Shown here: positions 27,321-35,751 of the stretch, piece after piece
Layout: the number at the start of each line of letters is the position of its first letter
Position numbering within the stretch: the first letter of the stretch is position 1
DNA from: Mucilaginibacter_A sp965201005
GTDB lineage: Bacteria; Bacteroidota; Bacteroidia; Sphingobacteriales; Sphingobacteriaceae
Assembly: GCF_965201005.1 (NCBI RefSeq)
Contig: NZ_OZ241747.1
Coordinates: 2,170,001-2,234,000 of the forward strand
Reading direction: 5' to 3'
Length of the DNA: 64,000 nucleotides
Program-made: the position numbers and the translations under genes
The notes under the pieces: generated by a model
Seen by the model: the letters and a program-made list of their open reading frames with translations, nothing else
What the model was told of the DNA's origin: nothing
The model's database searches: none

Positions 27321-27450
27321 CGGAACTTCGTTCCTCTTCTATTTCTTTTTCCTTGATCAAAAAGAAACAAAAAATCAAGGCAAACCCGATCGCCTCCGGG
27401 CGTTTTGCCGGGCAGCCGCACCTGGGTGGTTACCTGTCCTGCGCCTTTGC
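27321..27450 (+). repeat. Composite repeat, L module (copy 1)
   Basis: First of three copies of a module reading GGAACTTCGTTCC, a TTGATCAA-centred hairpin (TTCTTTTTCCTTGATCAAAAAG), AATCAAGGCAAACCCGATCG, CCTCCGGGCGTTTTGCC and CACCTGGGTGGTTACC. Far richer in GC than the surrounding sequence. Other copies: 47198-47330 and 47594-47727. Confidence 0.85.
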
Positions 27451-27486
27451 TAACTTCATAATTGCAAAAGGTAAAAAAATAGGTGA

Positions 27487-27498
27487 TAAAAGAAGCAT
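27487..27498 (-). repeat. Core motif between the L and R modules
   Basis: TAAAAGAAGCAT with reverse-read TCACCTATTTTTTTA, placed between the two halves of the composite repeat, as in the copies at 46978 and 47368. Confidence 0.82.
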
Positions 27499-27534
27499 TC
27501 AACAAAAGGGAGTAACCGCTATAAATAACCATCG

Positions 27535-27660
27535 TTAAGAGCCTTTTGCAAGATAGCCATCCAGGAGCGTGGGGCTGAATGCCGCCCGGAGGCGATCCGG
27601 CATTCTTGAATTTTTGGTTCTTTTTGTTCAAGCAAAAAGAACGTAAGAAAAAAATGGGTT
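27535..27660 (-). repeat. Composite repeat, R module (copy 1)
   Basis: Read on the minus strand this resembles the L module: TTCTTTTTGCTTGAACAA, AATTCAAGAATGCCGGATCG, CCTCCGGGCGGCATTC and a CCTGG box. L and R are therefore an imperfect inverted repeat around a central spacer with one core motif. Other R copies: 47021-47145 and 47411-47530. Confidence 0.82.
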
Positions 27661-27705
27661 AACAAACTCAACATAACAAAACTCAGATTAACTGGCAACA
27701 CCAAT

Positions 27706-27727
27706 TTTTACCCGATAAAAACAGTAT
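27706..27727 (-). repeat. Core motif upstream of the MerR gene
   Basis: Minus-strand ATACTGTTTTTA followed by TCGGGTAAAAATTGG, 36 bp before the start of the MerR-type gene. Confidence 0.85.
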
Positions 27728-27763
27728 CACTTCCAAATCAACCCAAACTATTAACTTTACCCC

Positions 27764-28099
27764 ATGCCTTATAAAGAAAGAGACATCAACAAAATGTATT
27801 ATACCATGGGCGAAGTTTCGGCCATGTTTGAGGTGAACCAATCGATGATCCGGTTTTATGAGAAGGAGTTCGACATCCTTCAGCCTAAAAAAAACAAAAA
27901 AGGAAACCGGCTTTTTACACCCGAAGACGTGGAAAACCTCAAAATTATTTTCAACCTGATCAACGAACGCGGCTTTACCTTGCAGGGCGCGCGCGATTAC
28001 CTGAAACAAAACGGCAGTGAAGCCAAAGAAAGCAGGCAGGTGATCACTGCTTTGGAAAACCTGAAAAGTTTTTTGATTGAGGTACGGGAACAATTATGA
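27764..28099 (+). CDS. MerR family transcriptional regulator
   Basis: 111 aa, essentially one MerR DNA-binding domain: YYTMGEVSAMFEVNQSMIRFYEKEFDIL (about 12-40), then wing NRLFTPEDVENLK, and a short helical tail. No effector domain or metal-binding cysteines, so the signal is unknown. The 4-bp ATGA overlap with the next gene shows cotranscription with the lipid kinase. Such short MerR proteins are widespread in Bacteroidota. Confidence 0.9.
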   Translation: MPYKERDINKMYYTMGEVSAMFEVNQSMIRFYEKEFDILQPKKNKKGNRLFTPEDVENLKIIFNLINERGFTLQGARDYLKQNGSEAKESRQVITALENLKSFLIEVREQL

Positions 28100-28992
28100 T
28101 AAAGGCCGCTTTCAAATCTGTTCTGGTGATTTATAATGCGCGTTCCGGTCCGCAACAGGACAAGCAATTCTATCAGGTTTTAGAACAGAAAAGCAGTCAG
28201 TATCAGTTTGATTTTCAGGTTTTTGAATTGGACAGGCCAGATTGTGAAGGCTTGATCCGGACAAAAATCGAAACCTGCCGCCCGGATTTGTTGATGGCGG
28301 CCGGCGGCGATGGCACCCTGAATATTGTGGCTAAAATAGCACCGGATTTTGAGTTGCCGGTGATGATTTTGCCCTACGGATCGGCCAATGGCATGGCGCG
28401 CGAACTGGCTATTCCGGGTGATGTTGCCATGGCCTACGATGTGCTTGGCAGTTACAAAATCAAAGCCATCGATCTGCTGAAAATCAATGATCATATCTGT
28501 GTACATTTATCGGATGTTGGCCTGAACGCGCGCATTGTGAAGCGTTTTGAGCAGGACGGTCAGCGCGGCCTGATCACTTATGCCAAGCATTTGTTCAATG
28601 AGGTTTTTTTGATCCGCAGCAAACGTTTTGAGATCATTTATGACGGGAAACCGATCCGCCGGAAAGCCGTTTCCATCACTTTTGCCAATGCTTCAAAATA
28701 CGGGACCGGTGCCGTGATCAACCCGGCCGGAAAAATCGACGACGGAAAGTTTGAGTTGTGTATTGTACGGCCTTTTCCGCGTTTGAAAATATTTTCGCTG
28801 GCCTGGAAAATGTTCCGCGGCACGTTGCAAACCAGTGAATATTTTGAAGTGATTTCCTGCACCGAAGCACAGATCAAACAAAAAAAAGGCGTTGTTTTAC
28901 AGGTTGACGGCGAAGTGCTCGGCAAAGTAAAACAAATCGACATCAGTATCCGGCCAAATATCCTGAAACTTCTTTTACCGGCGGTTTCTTAA
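28096..28992 (+). CDS. Diacylglycerol/lipid kinase family protein (YegS/LCB5-like)
   Basis: 298 aa with the DAGKc domain: VIYNARSGPQ, AAGGDGTLNIVA (about 72-83), and the second motif ILPYGSANGMARELAI. The C-terminal half has the beta-sandwich seen in YegS (NASKYGTGAVINPAGKIDDG). It probably phosphorylates diacylglycerol or a related lipid, relevant because sphingolipid-containing Bacteroidota need such kinases; the substrate cannot be assigned. It overlaps the MerR gene by 4 bp. Confidence 0.9.
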   Translation: MIKAAFKSVLVIYNARSGPQQDKQFYQVLEQKSSQYQFDFQVFELDRPDCEGLIRTKIETCRPDLLMAAGGDGTLNIVAKIAPDFELPVMILPYGSANGMARELAIPGDVAMAYDVLGSYKIKAIDLLKINDHICVHLSDVGLNARIVKRFEQDGQRGLITYAKHLFNEVFLIRSKRFEIIYDGKPIRRKAVSITFANASKYGTGAVINPAGKIDDGKFELCIVRPFPRLKIFSLAWKMFRGTLQTSEYFEVISCTEAQIKQKKGVVLQVDGEVLGKVKQIDISIRPNILKLLLPAVS

Positions 28993-29019
28993 AGGTTGTT
29001 TTAGTTTAAAAGGTTTTAC

Positions 29020-29108
29020 GTGCTTCTTTTATCACCTAAAATCTGGTGGTTTTTTACGGTTTTTCATCTGCCGGTGAAAAACCAAATTTACCTGCATAAA
29101 AGAAGCAT
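29020..29108. repeat. Inverted pair of core motifs, 89 bp
   Basis: GTGCTTCTTTTA at 29020 with TCACCTAAAATCTGG, facing the reverse copy at 29097 with TGCAGGTAAATTTGG. It lies between the convergent kinase and phosphoesterase genes. Confidence 0.85.
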
Positions 29109-29141
29109 GGTCATCTTATCAACAAAAATTTAAACCGGTTT

Positions 29142-30182
29142 TTAGTCTAATTCGGTTTGATAAACTAATTTTCCGTTCGCGTTTTCTTCATCAACAATCC
29201 AGCTTTCGGCAATTGTTTTTTGGGTTGAAGAGAACTTCAGTTTAAAAAAACCTTTGGCCGCCAAAGCAAATTTGCCATACTTGCCACTGCGCACATAGGT
29301 GGATTTGGAAGCCGCCCCGCTTACAATATAATTAACTTTATTTTTATAAATATGCTGCAGGTTATGCTCGTGCCCGGCCGCATAAACCAGGTTTGGATGA
29401 TTGCCAAAAAGCACTTTTAACCGGTTTTTGAGTTCCCGGAAGCGCTGGTTGGAAAGATCTTCCGGTGCGCCAACATATTTGCGGTACAAAGGCAGCAGCG
29501 AGCCAAACAACGGCATCGGCACGAAAGCCTTTTTTTTATAAATCGTGAGTGGAAATAAATGATGTTTCAGCTTAAACTTCCCGCCGTGCAGCGAATAACT
29601 GTAAATTGGATAATGCCCGATCACGAGCACTTTTTTGTTTTTGTTCCGTTCGAGGATTTCTTCCAGCAGCACAAAAAAATCTTCTTCTGAATTGGCGGCA
29701 CAACCATCTTTTGTGCCGATTGGCCGGAAACCTCGCTGGATCCACCATTGCGTATTGATGGCCACAATCGTAAAATTATCGTTTATGGAAACTTCTTTGG
29801 GCCCGGGGCAACCGTTGGACGGCAGGTAAATATTAGTACCGCCGAACAATTTTTCCAGGTATTTTTCCTGCCGGACCACATAATCAAAACCGTCATCCTT
29901 GCCCTTGTTCCAATCATGGTTTCCGGAGATGAAAATCACTTTTCCGGTATAATCCTGCACCGCTTCATGATGTTTTTTCAGCACCAGTTCGGCATCTTCC
30001 CGCAGGCGGTCTCCTTTTTCCGGCAAACCGTGCGGATAAACGTTATCACCCAAAAAAATAACTGCCGATGGATTTGGCGTTTGCAAATGTGCAGTCAGCA
30101 AACTCAAAACCGGATCAGGTTTGTAGCGCGCAATGTTCCCGGAATCACCAATCAATATAACTTCAAAAACGGAACTGTCCAT
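29142..30182 (-). CDS. Calcineurin-type metallophosphoesterase
   Basis: 346 aa, whole length one metallophosphoesterase domain: LIGDSGN, FLGDNVYPHGLP, ISGNHDWNKG (about 95), VIGHYPIYS and AAGHEHNLQHI near 265. All expected metal ligands are present. No signal peptide, so cytoplasmic. The arrangement resembles purple-acid-phosphatase-like family members, but substrate and biological role cannot be read from sequence. It is divergent from the outer-membrane protein gene over a 106-bp gap. Confidence 0.9.
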   Translation of the reverse strand: MDSSVFEVILIGDSGNIARYKPDPVLSLLTAHLQTPNPSAVIFLGDNVYPHGLPEKGDRLREDAELVLKKHHEAVQDYTGKVIFISGNHDWNKGKDDGFDYVVRQEKYLEKLFGGTNIYLPSNGCPGPKEVSINDNFTIVAINTQWWIQRGFRPIGTKDGCAANSEEDFFVLLEEILERNKNKKVLVIGHYPIYSYSLHGGKFKLKHHLFPLTIYKKKAFVPMPLFGSLLPLYRKYVGAPEDLSNQRFRELKNRLKVLFGNHPNLVYAAGHEHNLQHIYKNKVNYIVSGAASKSTYVRSGKYGKFALAAKGFFKLKFSSTQKTIAESWIVDEENANGKLVYQTELD

Positions 30183-30185
30183 TTG

Positions 30186-30213
30186 ATACTGTTTTTACAA
30201 GGTAAATTTTAAC
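30186..30213 (+). repeat. Core motif upstream of the phosphoesterase gene
   Basis: ATACTGTTTTTA then CAAGGTAAATTTTAAC, starting four bases before the ATG of the phosphoesterase gene on the other strand. Confidence 0.83.
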
Positions 30214-30288
30214 TTAATTATTAACTATTAATTAATTTTAATATTATTGGGTTAAATTTAACTCAATTCAATGTGTAATATTTAATAT

Positions 30289-32334
30289 ATGCAGATCAAA
30301 ATTCTGCTGTTGATGCTGTTTTTACTGCTCTCAAAAAATACATTTTCGCAAACCGCCCAGGAACGGGAAATCGAAATTATCGTTGAAGCCGCTGCCGAAA
30401 ACCTGCCTGACGATTATGATTATTCTGACCTGATCAGTCAGTTACAAAACTACCGTCAGCATCCGCTCAACCTCAATAACGCTACAACAGCGCAACTGCA
30501 AGACTTGTTGTTTTTATCGTACCTGCAAATTACCGCTTTGCAAACGCATATCCGCAACAACGGAAAACTGATTGATTTGCTTGAACTGCAAAGCATTGAT
30601 CTTTTTGATCTGCAAACGATCAGAAAATTACTGCCGTTTGTAACGATCAGCAACACGCTGGATTTCAATAAACTCAACCTGAAAAACTTATTCAGGTACG
30701 GCAAAAATGATTTTATTTTTTGGTTTGGCGAAGTTTTGCAGGATCAGAAAGGCTTCCTGATCCCGAAAGATTCCAAGCTTTCACACTATTCCGGCAATCC
30801 GCAGAAACTATTGGGCCGCTATCGTTTTGATTTTCAAAACCGGATACAACTGGCTTTTAACATGGAAAAAGATGCAGGAGAACCATTTTTTGCCGGTAAA
30901 AACAGCATGGGTTTTGATTTTTATACGGCAAGCCTGGCTTTCAAAAACTTTGGCATAGTCAATAAATTAGTTGTTGGCGATTATTCGCTGCAATTTGGAC
31001 AGGGTTTGGGTTTATACACCGGTTTCAGTTTTGGCAAAAATGCCGATGCCACACTGCTACCGAAAGTCAGCCGCGGTTTAACGCCTTATTCTTCCACCAA
31101 CGAAATCAGTTATTTCAGAGGTGTTGCGGCAACTTTACAGTGGAAATCCGTTTTTTTTACGCCTTTTATTTCCGATCAGCCAGTGGATGCCACCGTTCAA
31201 ACTAAAGCAAATCCGGAGTATATTTCTTCATTGGGCACCACTGGCTATCATCGCACCGCAACAGAGCTGACCAATAAAAATTCGGCCGGGCAATTAACTT
31301 ACGGTTTCGATTTAAACTATGCCAAACGCAGTTTTAAAACAGGTATTACGGCTTATGGCACGCAATTTCAGTTTCCGGTTTTACGCAAAAAAAACGCTTA
31401 CAATCAATACATTTTTGCGGGAAAAGAACTGGATAATTTCTCGTTTTATTATGATTACAGCTTCCGCAATTTTTATTTCTTCGGCGAAACGGCCAAAAGC
31501 CTGGGCGGCGGTTTGGCCACGGTAAATGGTTTGCTTAGTTCGCTTTCTTCCAATATTTCGGTGGTTTTAATGTACCGGAACTACAGTCGCGATTATCATT
31601 CTTTATTCAATGAGGCCATTGCAGAAAACACCGAAGCCGTCAACGAAAAAGGGATTTACAGCGGCATCAACTTCAAAATTTCCAAACAGTTTACGTTTTC
31701 TGCTTATGCTGATTTTTTTAAGTTTCCGTGGTTAAAATATCAGGTTTATCAGCCAAACAGCAGCGGCCGCGAGTTTTTGGGGCGATTGACTTTCCAGCCC
31801 AGTCAGCGTTTTGTGGCTTACCTCAATTATCGCCAGAAGCAAAAACAGCAGAACAACGACAACGCCAAGATCACCGCTTTGGATCAGGTTGATTATCAGG
31901 ATTTTCGTTTTGATGTTTCCTACCCTTTCAGCCCTAAACTTTCGTTCAGAAACCGGGCAGAAATTGTAAAATATCAAAAAGGCGCGTCTGCTGCCGAATA
32001 TGGTTTGATGGTTTACCACGATGTGATTTTCAAACCAAAAACCGGTAAGTTTTCTGCAAATGGCAGGTTGGCCTGGTTCCGTACCGCCAGTTATGATTCG
32101 CGGATTTACTCCTTTGAGAACGATGTGTTGTACAGTTATACCATTTTGCCGTTGCAGCATACTGGTTTCCGCACGTATTTTAATGCGCAATACAATTTCC
32201 GGAAAGGTTTGGATGCCTGGTTTCGTTACAGCGCATACCTGTATCGGGGCGAAAAAACGGTTGGCTCAGGTTTGGATTTGATTGAAGGCAACAAAAAAGC
32301 AGAAGTTAAACTGCAAATGCGCTATCGTTTTTAA
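30289..32334 (+). CDS. Outer-membrane beta-barrel protein with ComEA-like N-terminal domain
   Basis: 681 aa. A signal peptide (1-20, ending NTFSQ) leads to a region (about 58-120: PLNLNNATTAQLQDLL, then IRNNGKLIDLLELQSIDLFD and LQTIRKLLPFV) with the layout of the ComEA helix-hairpin-helix, although the usual Gly-Ile-Gly hairpins are replaced by FLSY and DLFD. From about 145 to the end, many amphipathic, aromatic-rich strands indicate an outer-membrane barrel, ending in MRYRF. The stop is two bases from the comEC start, so they form an operon. A role as a DNA receptor or pore is inference from context. It carries two core motifs (30313, 30897), the second with a full second block. Confidence 0.78.
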   Translation: MQIKILLLMLFLLLSKNTFSQTAQEREIEIIVEAAAENLPDDYDYSDLISQLQNYRQHPLNLNNATTAQLQDLLFLSYLQITALQTHIRNNGKLIDLLELQSIDLFDLQTIRKLLPFVTISNTLDFNKLNLKNLFRYGKNDFIFWFGEVLQDQKGFLIPKDSKLSHYSGNPQKLLGRYRFDFQNRIQLAFNMEKDAGEPFFAGKNSMGFDFYTASLAFKNFGIVNKLVVGDYSLQFGQGLGLYTGFSFGKNADATLLPKVSRGLTPYSSTNEISYFRGVAATLQWKSVFFTPFISDQPVDATVQTKANPEYISSLGTTGYHRTATELTNKNSAGQLTYGFDLNYAKRSFKTGITAYGTQFQFPVLRKKNAYNQYIFAGKELDNFSFYYDYSFRNFYFFGETAKSLGGGLATVNGLLSSLSSNISVVLMYRNYSRDYHSLFNEAIAENTEAVNEKGIYSGINFKISKQFTFSAYADFFKFPWLKYQVYQPNSSGREFLGRLTFQPSQRFVAYLNYRQKQKQQNNDNAKITALDQVDYQDFRFDVSYPFSPKLSFRNRAEIVKYQKGASAAEYGLMVYHDVIFKPKTGKFSANGRLAWFRTASYDSRIYSFENDVLYSYTILPLQHTGFRTYFNAQYNFRKGLDAWFRYSAYLYRGEKTVGSGLDLIEGNKKAEVKLQMRYRF

Positions 32335-32336
32335 GG

Positions 32337-34448
32337 ATGAAAAACAGCTATTTTTTACCCGAAAACCCGTTTTTAGTTTTGCTGATGCCTCTTTTGGCAG
32401 GTATTTTTTTAGGTGTGGTCTTTCCTTTTGATGGTTTGCTGATTGCGCTCAAAATTATTATTTACGCAAACGTTCTGGTTTTTTTCCTGCTGAACCTAAC
32501 TTACCAAAAATGGAAAATCTACCGTAAACCCTGGCTGGGCAGCGTGATCATTCATGTGTTTTTGTTTTGTTGCGGAATTTTATTTGCGGAACAAAACAAG
32601 GAAATCAACCAAAACAATCATTTTTCAAAGCAAAAAGCAGATGCACTGCTGCTCATCATCAAGCAGGAACCAAGGCAAAACGGTGATTTATTGCGCTTTA
32701 ACGCCAGGGTTGCGCATACTGTTTTTAGGGGTAAAATTTCAGCGGCTTCCGGTAGTTTGCTGGTCACATTAAAACTTAATCCAAATCAAAAAACACAATT
32801 AAGTTATGGCGATGAACTGCTCGTTTCAAACCAATACAAACCGGTGGATGCGCCCTTTAATCCGGCAGAATTTAACTACAAAATGTGGCTGCAACACCAG
32901 AATATTTATTTTCAAACTTATCTCAACCCAAACCAGTACCAATTTATCGCAGCTGATAAAGGCAATCCGGTTATTGCCAATTCCTTGAAGATCAGGAAAT
33001 TGATGGTTGACAAATTTCAGCATTACCTCCATAATCAAAATGCCATTGCTGTTGCCTCTACGTTGATTTTAGGTTACCGGGCAGATCTGAGTCAAGATGT
33101 TTTACAGGCATATTCCAAAACCGGCACCATGCACGTTTTGTCGGTTTCCGGAATGCATGTGGCCTTGGTTTACCTAATTATTGAGTTGTTGCTGCGATTT
33201 TTGACCCATAAAAGAAGCACGGTTTTGCTCAAAGCTTTCATCTCGATTGCACTGATCTGGTTTTATGCGCTTTTGTCCGGTTTCTCGCCCGCCGTTTGCC
33301 GTGCCGCCGTCATGATTTCGTTTGTGATTTGCGGAAAAACCTACAATCGGCACATCAGTATGCTCAATATTTTGCTGGTTTCGGCTTTTATGCTGCTGCT
33401 TTATAACCCTAATTTTATTACAGATGTCGGGTTTCAGTTATCCTATCTGGCCGTTTTTGGCTTGATCTTGTTGCAGCCGGTTATTAAAAATAGCCTCAAT
33501 ATAAAGCAAAAATACCTGCGGAAACTATGGTCGCTTTTGTCGGTTTCGCTAACGGCGCAAATCATTACGTTTCCGCTGAGCGTGTTTTATTTCCATCAGT
33601 TTCCGGTTTATTTTTTGCTGAGCAACCTTTTTATCGTGCTTCCTTCGATGCTGATTATGTATATCGGTATTACTTTTCTGGCGTTTTCACATGTCCCGAT
33701 CATTGCCAAACCGCTTGCTTTTCTGCTCGAAAAAACCATCATCGGCATGAACAGCGGTTTGTTTTGGATAGAAAACATACGGTTTGGCAGTTGGGATAAA
33801 TTATGGATCAGTACGGCAGAATATCTGTTGCTTTATGCCATCATCGCTTGTGTTTTTTGCTGGACCGTTTACCGGAAAAACCTGCTGCTTAAACTGAATG
33901 CTGTTTTTATCATACTTTTTTTGGCGGGTTTTTCTTACAAACGTTTTCGTTCGGCCAATCAGCAGGAAATCGTTATTTTAAATTTGCGGAAAAATTTCGG
34001 CCTGATCTGTAAAAACGGAAACGAGGCTTTTGTGATAACGGATTTGCAAACTTCCGACAAAAGTTTTCGATATTCTGTTCAGCCGTTTCTGGATAGTTGC
34101 CGTGCCGAAAATATCCATCTGCTTAAACCTGGCCAGGATTTCAGTAATGCTGTTTTTAGCAGGCAAAAATCATTACTTCAGTTTAAAAACAAACTTATTT
34201 TTATAGTCGATCGGCAGTTTGAACAGCAGCATTTTCTACAAAAAATAAAAGCTGATGTGGTTTTGATCACCGGAAACCCGAAAATCAGCCTGAACCAGAT
34301 CACCCGAAACCTGATTTTTGATTTGCTGGTGGTGGATGCAACCAATCCGGACTATCGCGTTAAAAAACTAACTGAAGAAGCTTTTTTGGATGGCCGAAAA
34401 ATATTTATTTTAAAACGTAACAATTGCCTGCGCATCAACTCTAACTAA
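32337..34448 (+). CDS. comEC: ComEC/Rec2 family competence protein, short form
   Basis: 703 aa. N-terminal transmembrane helices and a DUF4131-type region (about 1-200), then the Competence channel domain (about 230-500) with GTMHVLSVSGMHVALVYLII, LIWFYALLSGFSPAVCRAAVM and a series of helices. The C-terminal 200 residues contain no HxHxDH, so the metallo-beta-lactamase domain of longer ComECs is missing or degenerate. ComEC forms the inner-membrane channel for single-stranded DNA in natural transformation. It follows the ComEA-like barrel gene by 2 bp. Four core motifs are inside (32716, 33209, 33898, 34147). Confidence 0.92.
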   Translation: MKNSYFLPENPFLVLLMPLLAGIFLGVVFPFDGLLIALKIIIYANVLVFFLLNLTYQKWKIYRKPWLGSVIIHVFLFCCGILFAEQNKEINQNNHFSKQKADALLLIIKQEPRQNGDLLRFNARVAHTVFRGKISAASGSLLVTLKLNPNQKTQLSYGDELLVSNQYKPVDAPFNPAEFNYKMWLQHQNIYFQTYLNPNQYQFIAADKGNPVIANSLKIRKLMVDKFQHYLHNQNAIAVASTLILGYRADLSQDVLQAYSKTGTMHVLSVSGMHVALVYLIIELLLRFLTHKRSTVLLKAFISIALIWFYALLSGFSPAVCRAAVMISFVICGKTYNRHISMLNILLVSAFMLLLYNPNFITDVGFQLSYLAVFGLILLQPVIKNSLNIKQKYLRKLWSLLSVSLTAQIITFPLSVFYFHQFPVYFLLSNLFIVLPSMLIMYIGITFLAFSHVPIIAKPLAFLLEKTIIGMNSGLFWIENIRFGSWDKLWISTAEYLLLYAIIACVFCWTVYRKNLLLKLNAVFIILFLAGFSYKRFRSANQQEIVILNLRKNFGLICKNGNEAFVITDLQTSDKSFRYSVQPFLDSCRAENIHLLKPGQDFSNAVFSRQKSLLQFKNKLIFIVDRQFEQQHFLQKIKADVVLITGNPKISLNQITRNLIFDLLVVDATNPDYRVKKLTEEAFLDGRKIFILKRNNCLRINSN

Positions 34449-34521
34449 AAATAATTAATGTTTTGATTTTCGGATTAAGCTTGCATCTTTACATATCTAA
34501 ATAAACTTTAAAAATAAAACC

Positions 34522-35166
34522 ATGAACAATTTTAAAAAAGCTGCTTTAAGTTTGGCTTTTATTGCGGCAGGATTTGCTGCCCAGGCGCAAAAAAGTTTTA
34601 CTGAAGGCGTTGCAAACTATACAGTTAACGTAAGCGGACAAGTACAAGAAGCAAAAGTGTATTTCAAAGGTGATTCTTCTTCTTATCAGTTTCAAGCTGG
34701 CCCGGCCGATATAAAACTGATTTCTGATGACAAAGCCGGATTTATGGTTGTTTTGGTTGATGTTCCGGTTGCGTCAATTAAAAAAGCAGCTGTTTATACT
34801 CCTGCCGATATTGAACAAATGAAGGATAAAGAACCATCTTTTACGGCAATTACTCCAACTGCAGAAAAACAAACGATTTCTGGTTATCAATGTACAAAAT
34901 ACACAGCAAAAGATAGCAAAACCGGTACAACGGTAGATATATGGGCAACAACCGATATAACCGCCCCAAGTAATAACCTGAATAAATATTTTGCCGGCGT
35001 TAAGGGTTTCCCGATTAAATTTTCAACTTTGGTTAGAGGGCAAAAAGCAGATGTTTTGTTAAAATCTATCGTAGCAGAAAAAGTAAAAGAAGGAACTTTT
35101 GCTATCCCAAAAGATTTTGACAGAATAAGCGTAGAAGATTTGATGGCAATGGGCGGCGGTAGATAA
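34522..35166 (+). CDS. Secreted protein, possibly DUF4412
   Basis: 214 aa with a clean signal peptide (1-22, ending AAQAQ). The mature part is beta-rich with YTVNVSGQVQEAKVYFKGDS near the start, a cysteine-containing SGYQCTKYTAKD, and VDIWATTDI, which resembles the DUF4412 pattern; not certain. No lipobox or membrane anchor. The gene ends with a strong terminator and stands alone, 73 bp after comEC. Location is probably the periplasm or outside. Confidence 0.75.
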   Translation: MNNFKKAALSLAFIAAGFAAQAQKSFTEGVANYTVNVSGQVQEAKVYFKGDSSSYQFQAGPADIKLISDDKAGFMVVLVDVPVASIKKAAVYTPADIEQMKDKEPSFTAITPTAEKQTISGYQCTKYTAKDSKTGTTVDIWATTDITAPSNNLNKYFAGVKGFPIKFSTLVRGQKADVLLKSIVAEKVKEGTFAIPKDFDRISVEDLMAMGGGR

Positions 35167-35183
35167 TATTATTTTTTAGCCAT

Positions 35184-35222
35184 AAAAAAAGCCTGGTTGC
35201 AATTAGCAGTCAGGCTTTTTTT
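35184..35222. terminator. Bidirectional rho-independent terminator
   Basis: AAAAAAAGCCTG pairs with CAGGCTTTTTTT over a 15-nt loop, between the convergent DUF4412-like gene and a small membrane-protein gene. Confidence 0.88.
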
Positions 35223-35241
35223 GTGGTTGATTTTTTTATGG

Positions 35242-35568
35242 TTACAAAATCAAGATCAAAACTAAAATGATGATGATAATCGCACCAACAGAAAGATAAA
35301 TACCGCCGCCCAACGCACGTGCCTGGGTTTTCATGGTTTTCAATTCTGCTTTCAGTTCTTGTTTCTGTCCTTTACTTAACTGCGATTTGTCCATCGCTTT
35401 AATTTCTTCTACACGCTCTTTAATGGCTTGCAGTTTTACTTCTTTTTGCGCGTCGGTCATCGTAATTTCTTTTGCGGCCGGCTCCGGGATTATGGATGCC
35501 GCTTTTAAATTACTTGCAGAAAAAGTAAGCATTAAAGCAGTTGAAAGTAGATAGATTTTCTTTTTCAT
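35242..35568 (-). CDS. Small secreted protein with C-terminal membrane helix
   Basis: 108 aa from MKKKIYLLSTALMLTFSA at 35568. The signal peptide ends near NLKAA; the mature protein is a charged helical stretch (KLQAIKERVEEIKAMDKSQL, then further charged helix) and a C-terminal hydrophobic helix (IYLSVGAIIIIILVLILIL). It could be a small membrane-tethered helical protein. No family recognised. The longer frame extending upstream to 35640 lacks a sensible signal. Confidence 0.72.
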   Translation of the reverse strand: MKKKIYLLSTALMLTFSASNLKAASIIPEPAAKEITMTDAQKEVKLQAIKERVEEIKAMDKSQLSKGQKQELKAELKTMKTQARALGGGIYLSVGAIIIIILVLILIL

Positions 35569-35751
35569 AAATAAACGTTTTGTATAAAAGTGAATGGAAT
35601 AAATTAAAAATAGCAAATATTTGTTTTTACTACAGATCAAAAATTAAAGTTACAATCAAATTCTGTAAAATAGGGAACAAAGTTTCTTATTTGGCAAGTT
35701 ATCAAACTTTAAATATATCTTCCTGTTTTCAACCAAAAGCAAAAATAAATT

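Noticed and set aside
27188..27704. Open frames of 60-150 codons across the composite repeat
   Set aside because: Both strands are open because of the GC-rich inverted modules; the peptides recur with the repeat and have no start context or folding pattern of real proteins.
27764..28992. MerR and lipid-kinase pair as a mobile cargo module next to the composite repeat
   Set aside because: Normal codon usage, ATGA-coupled housekeeping-type genes, no integrase or direct repeats.
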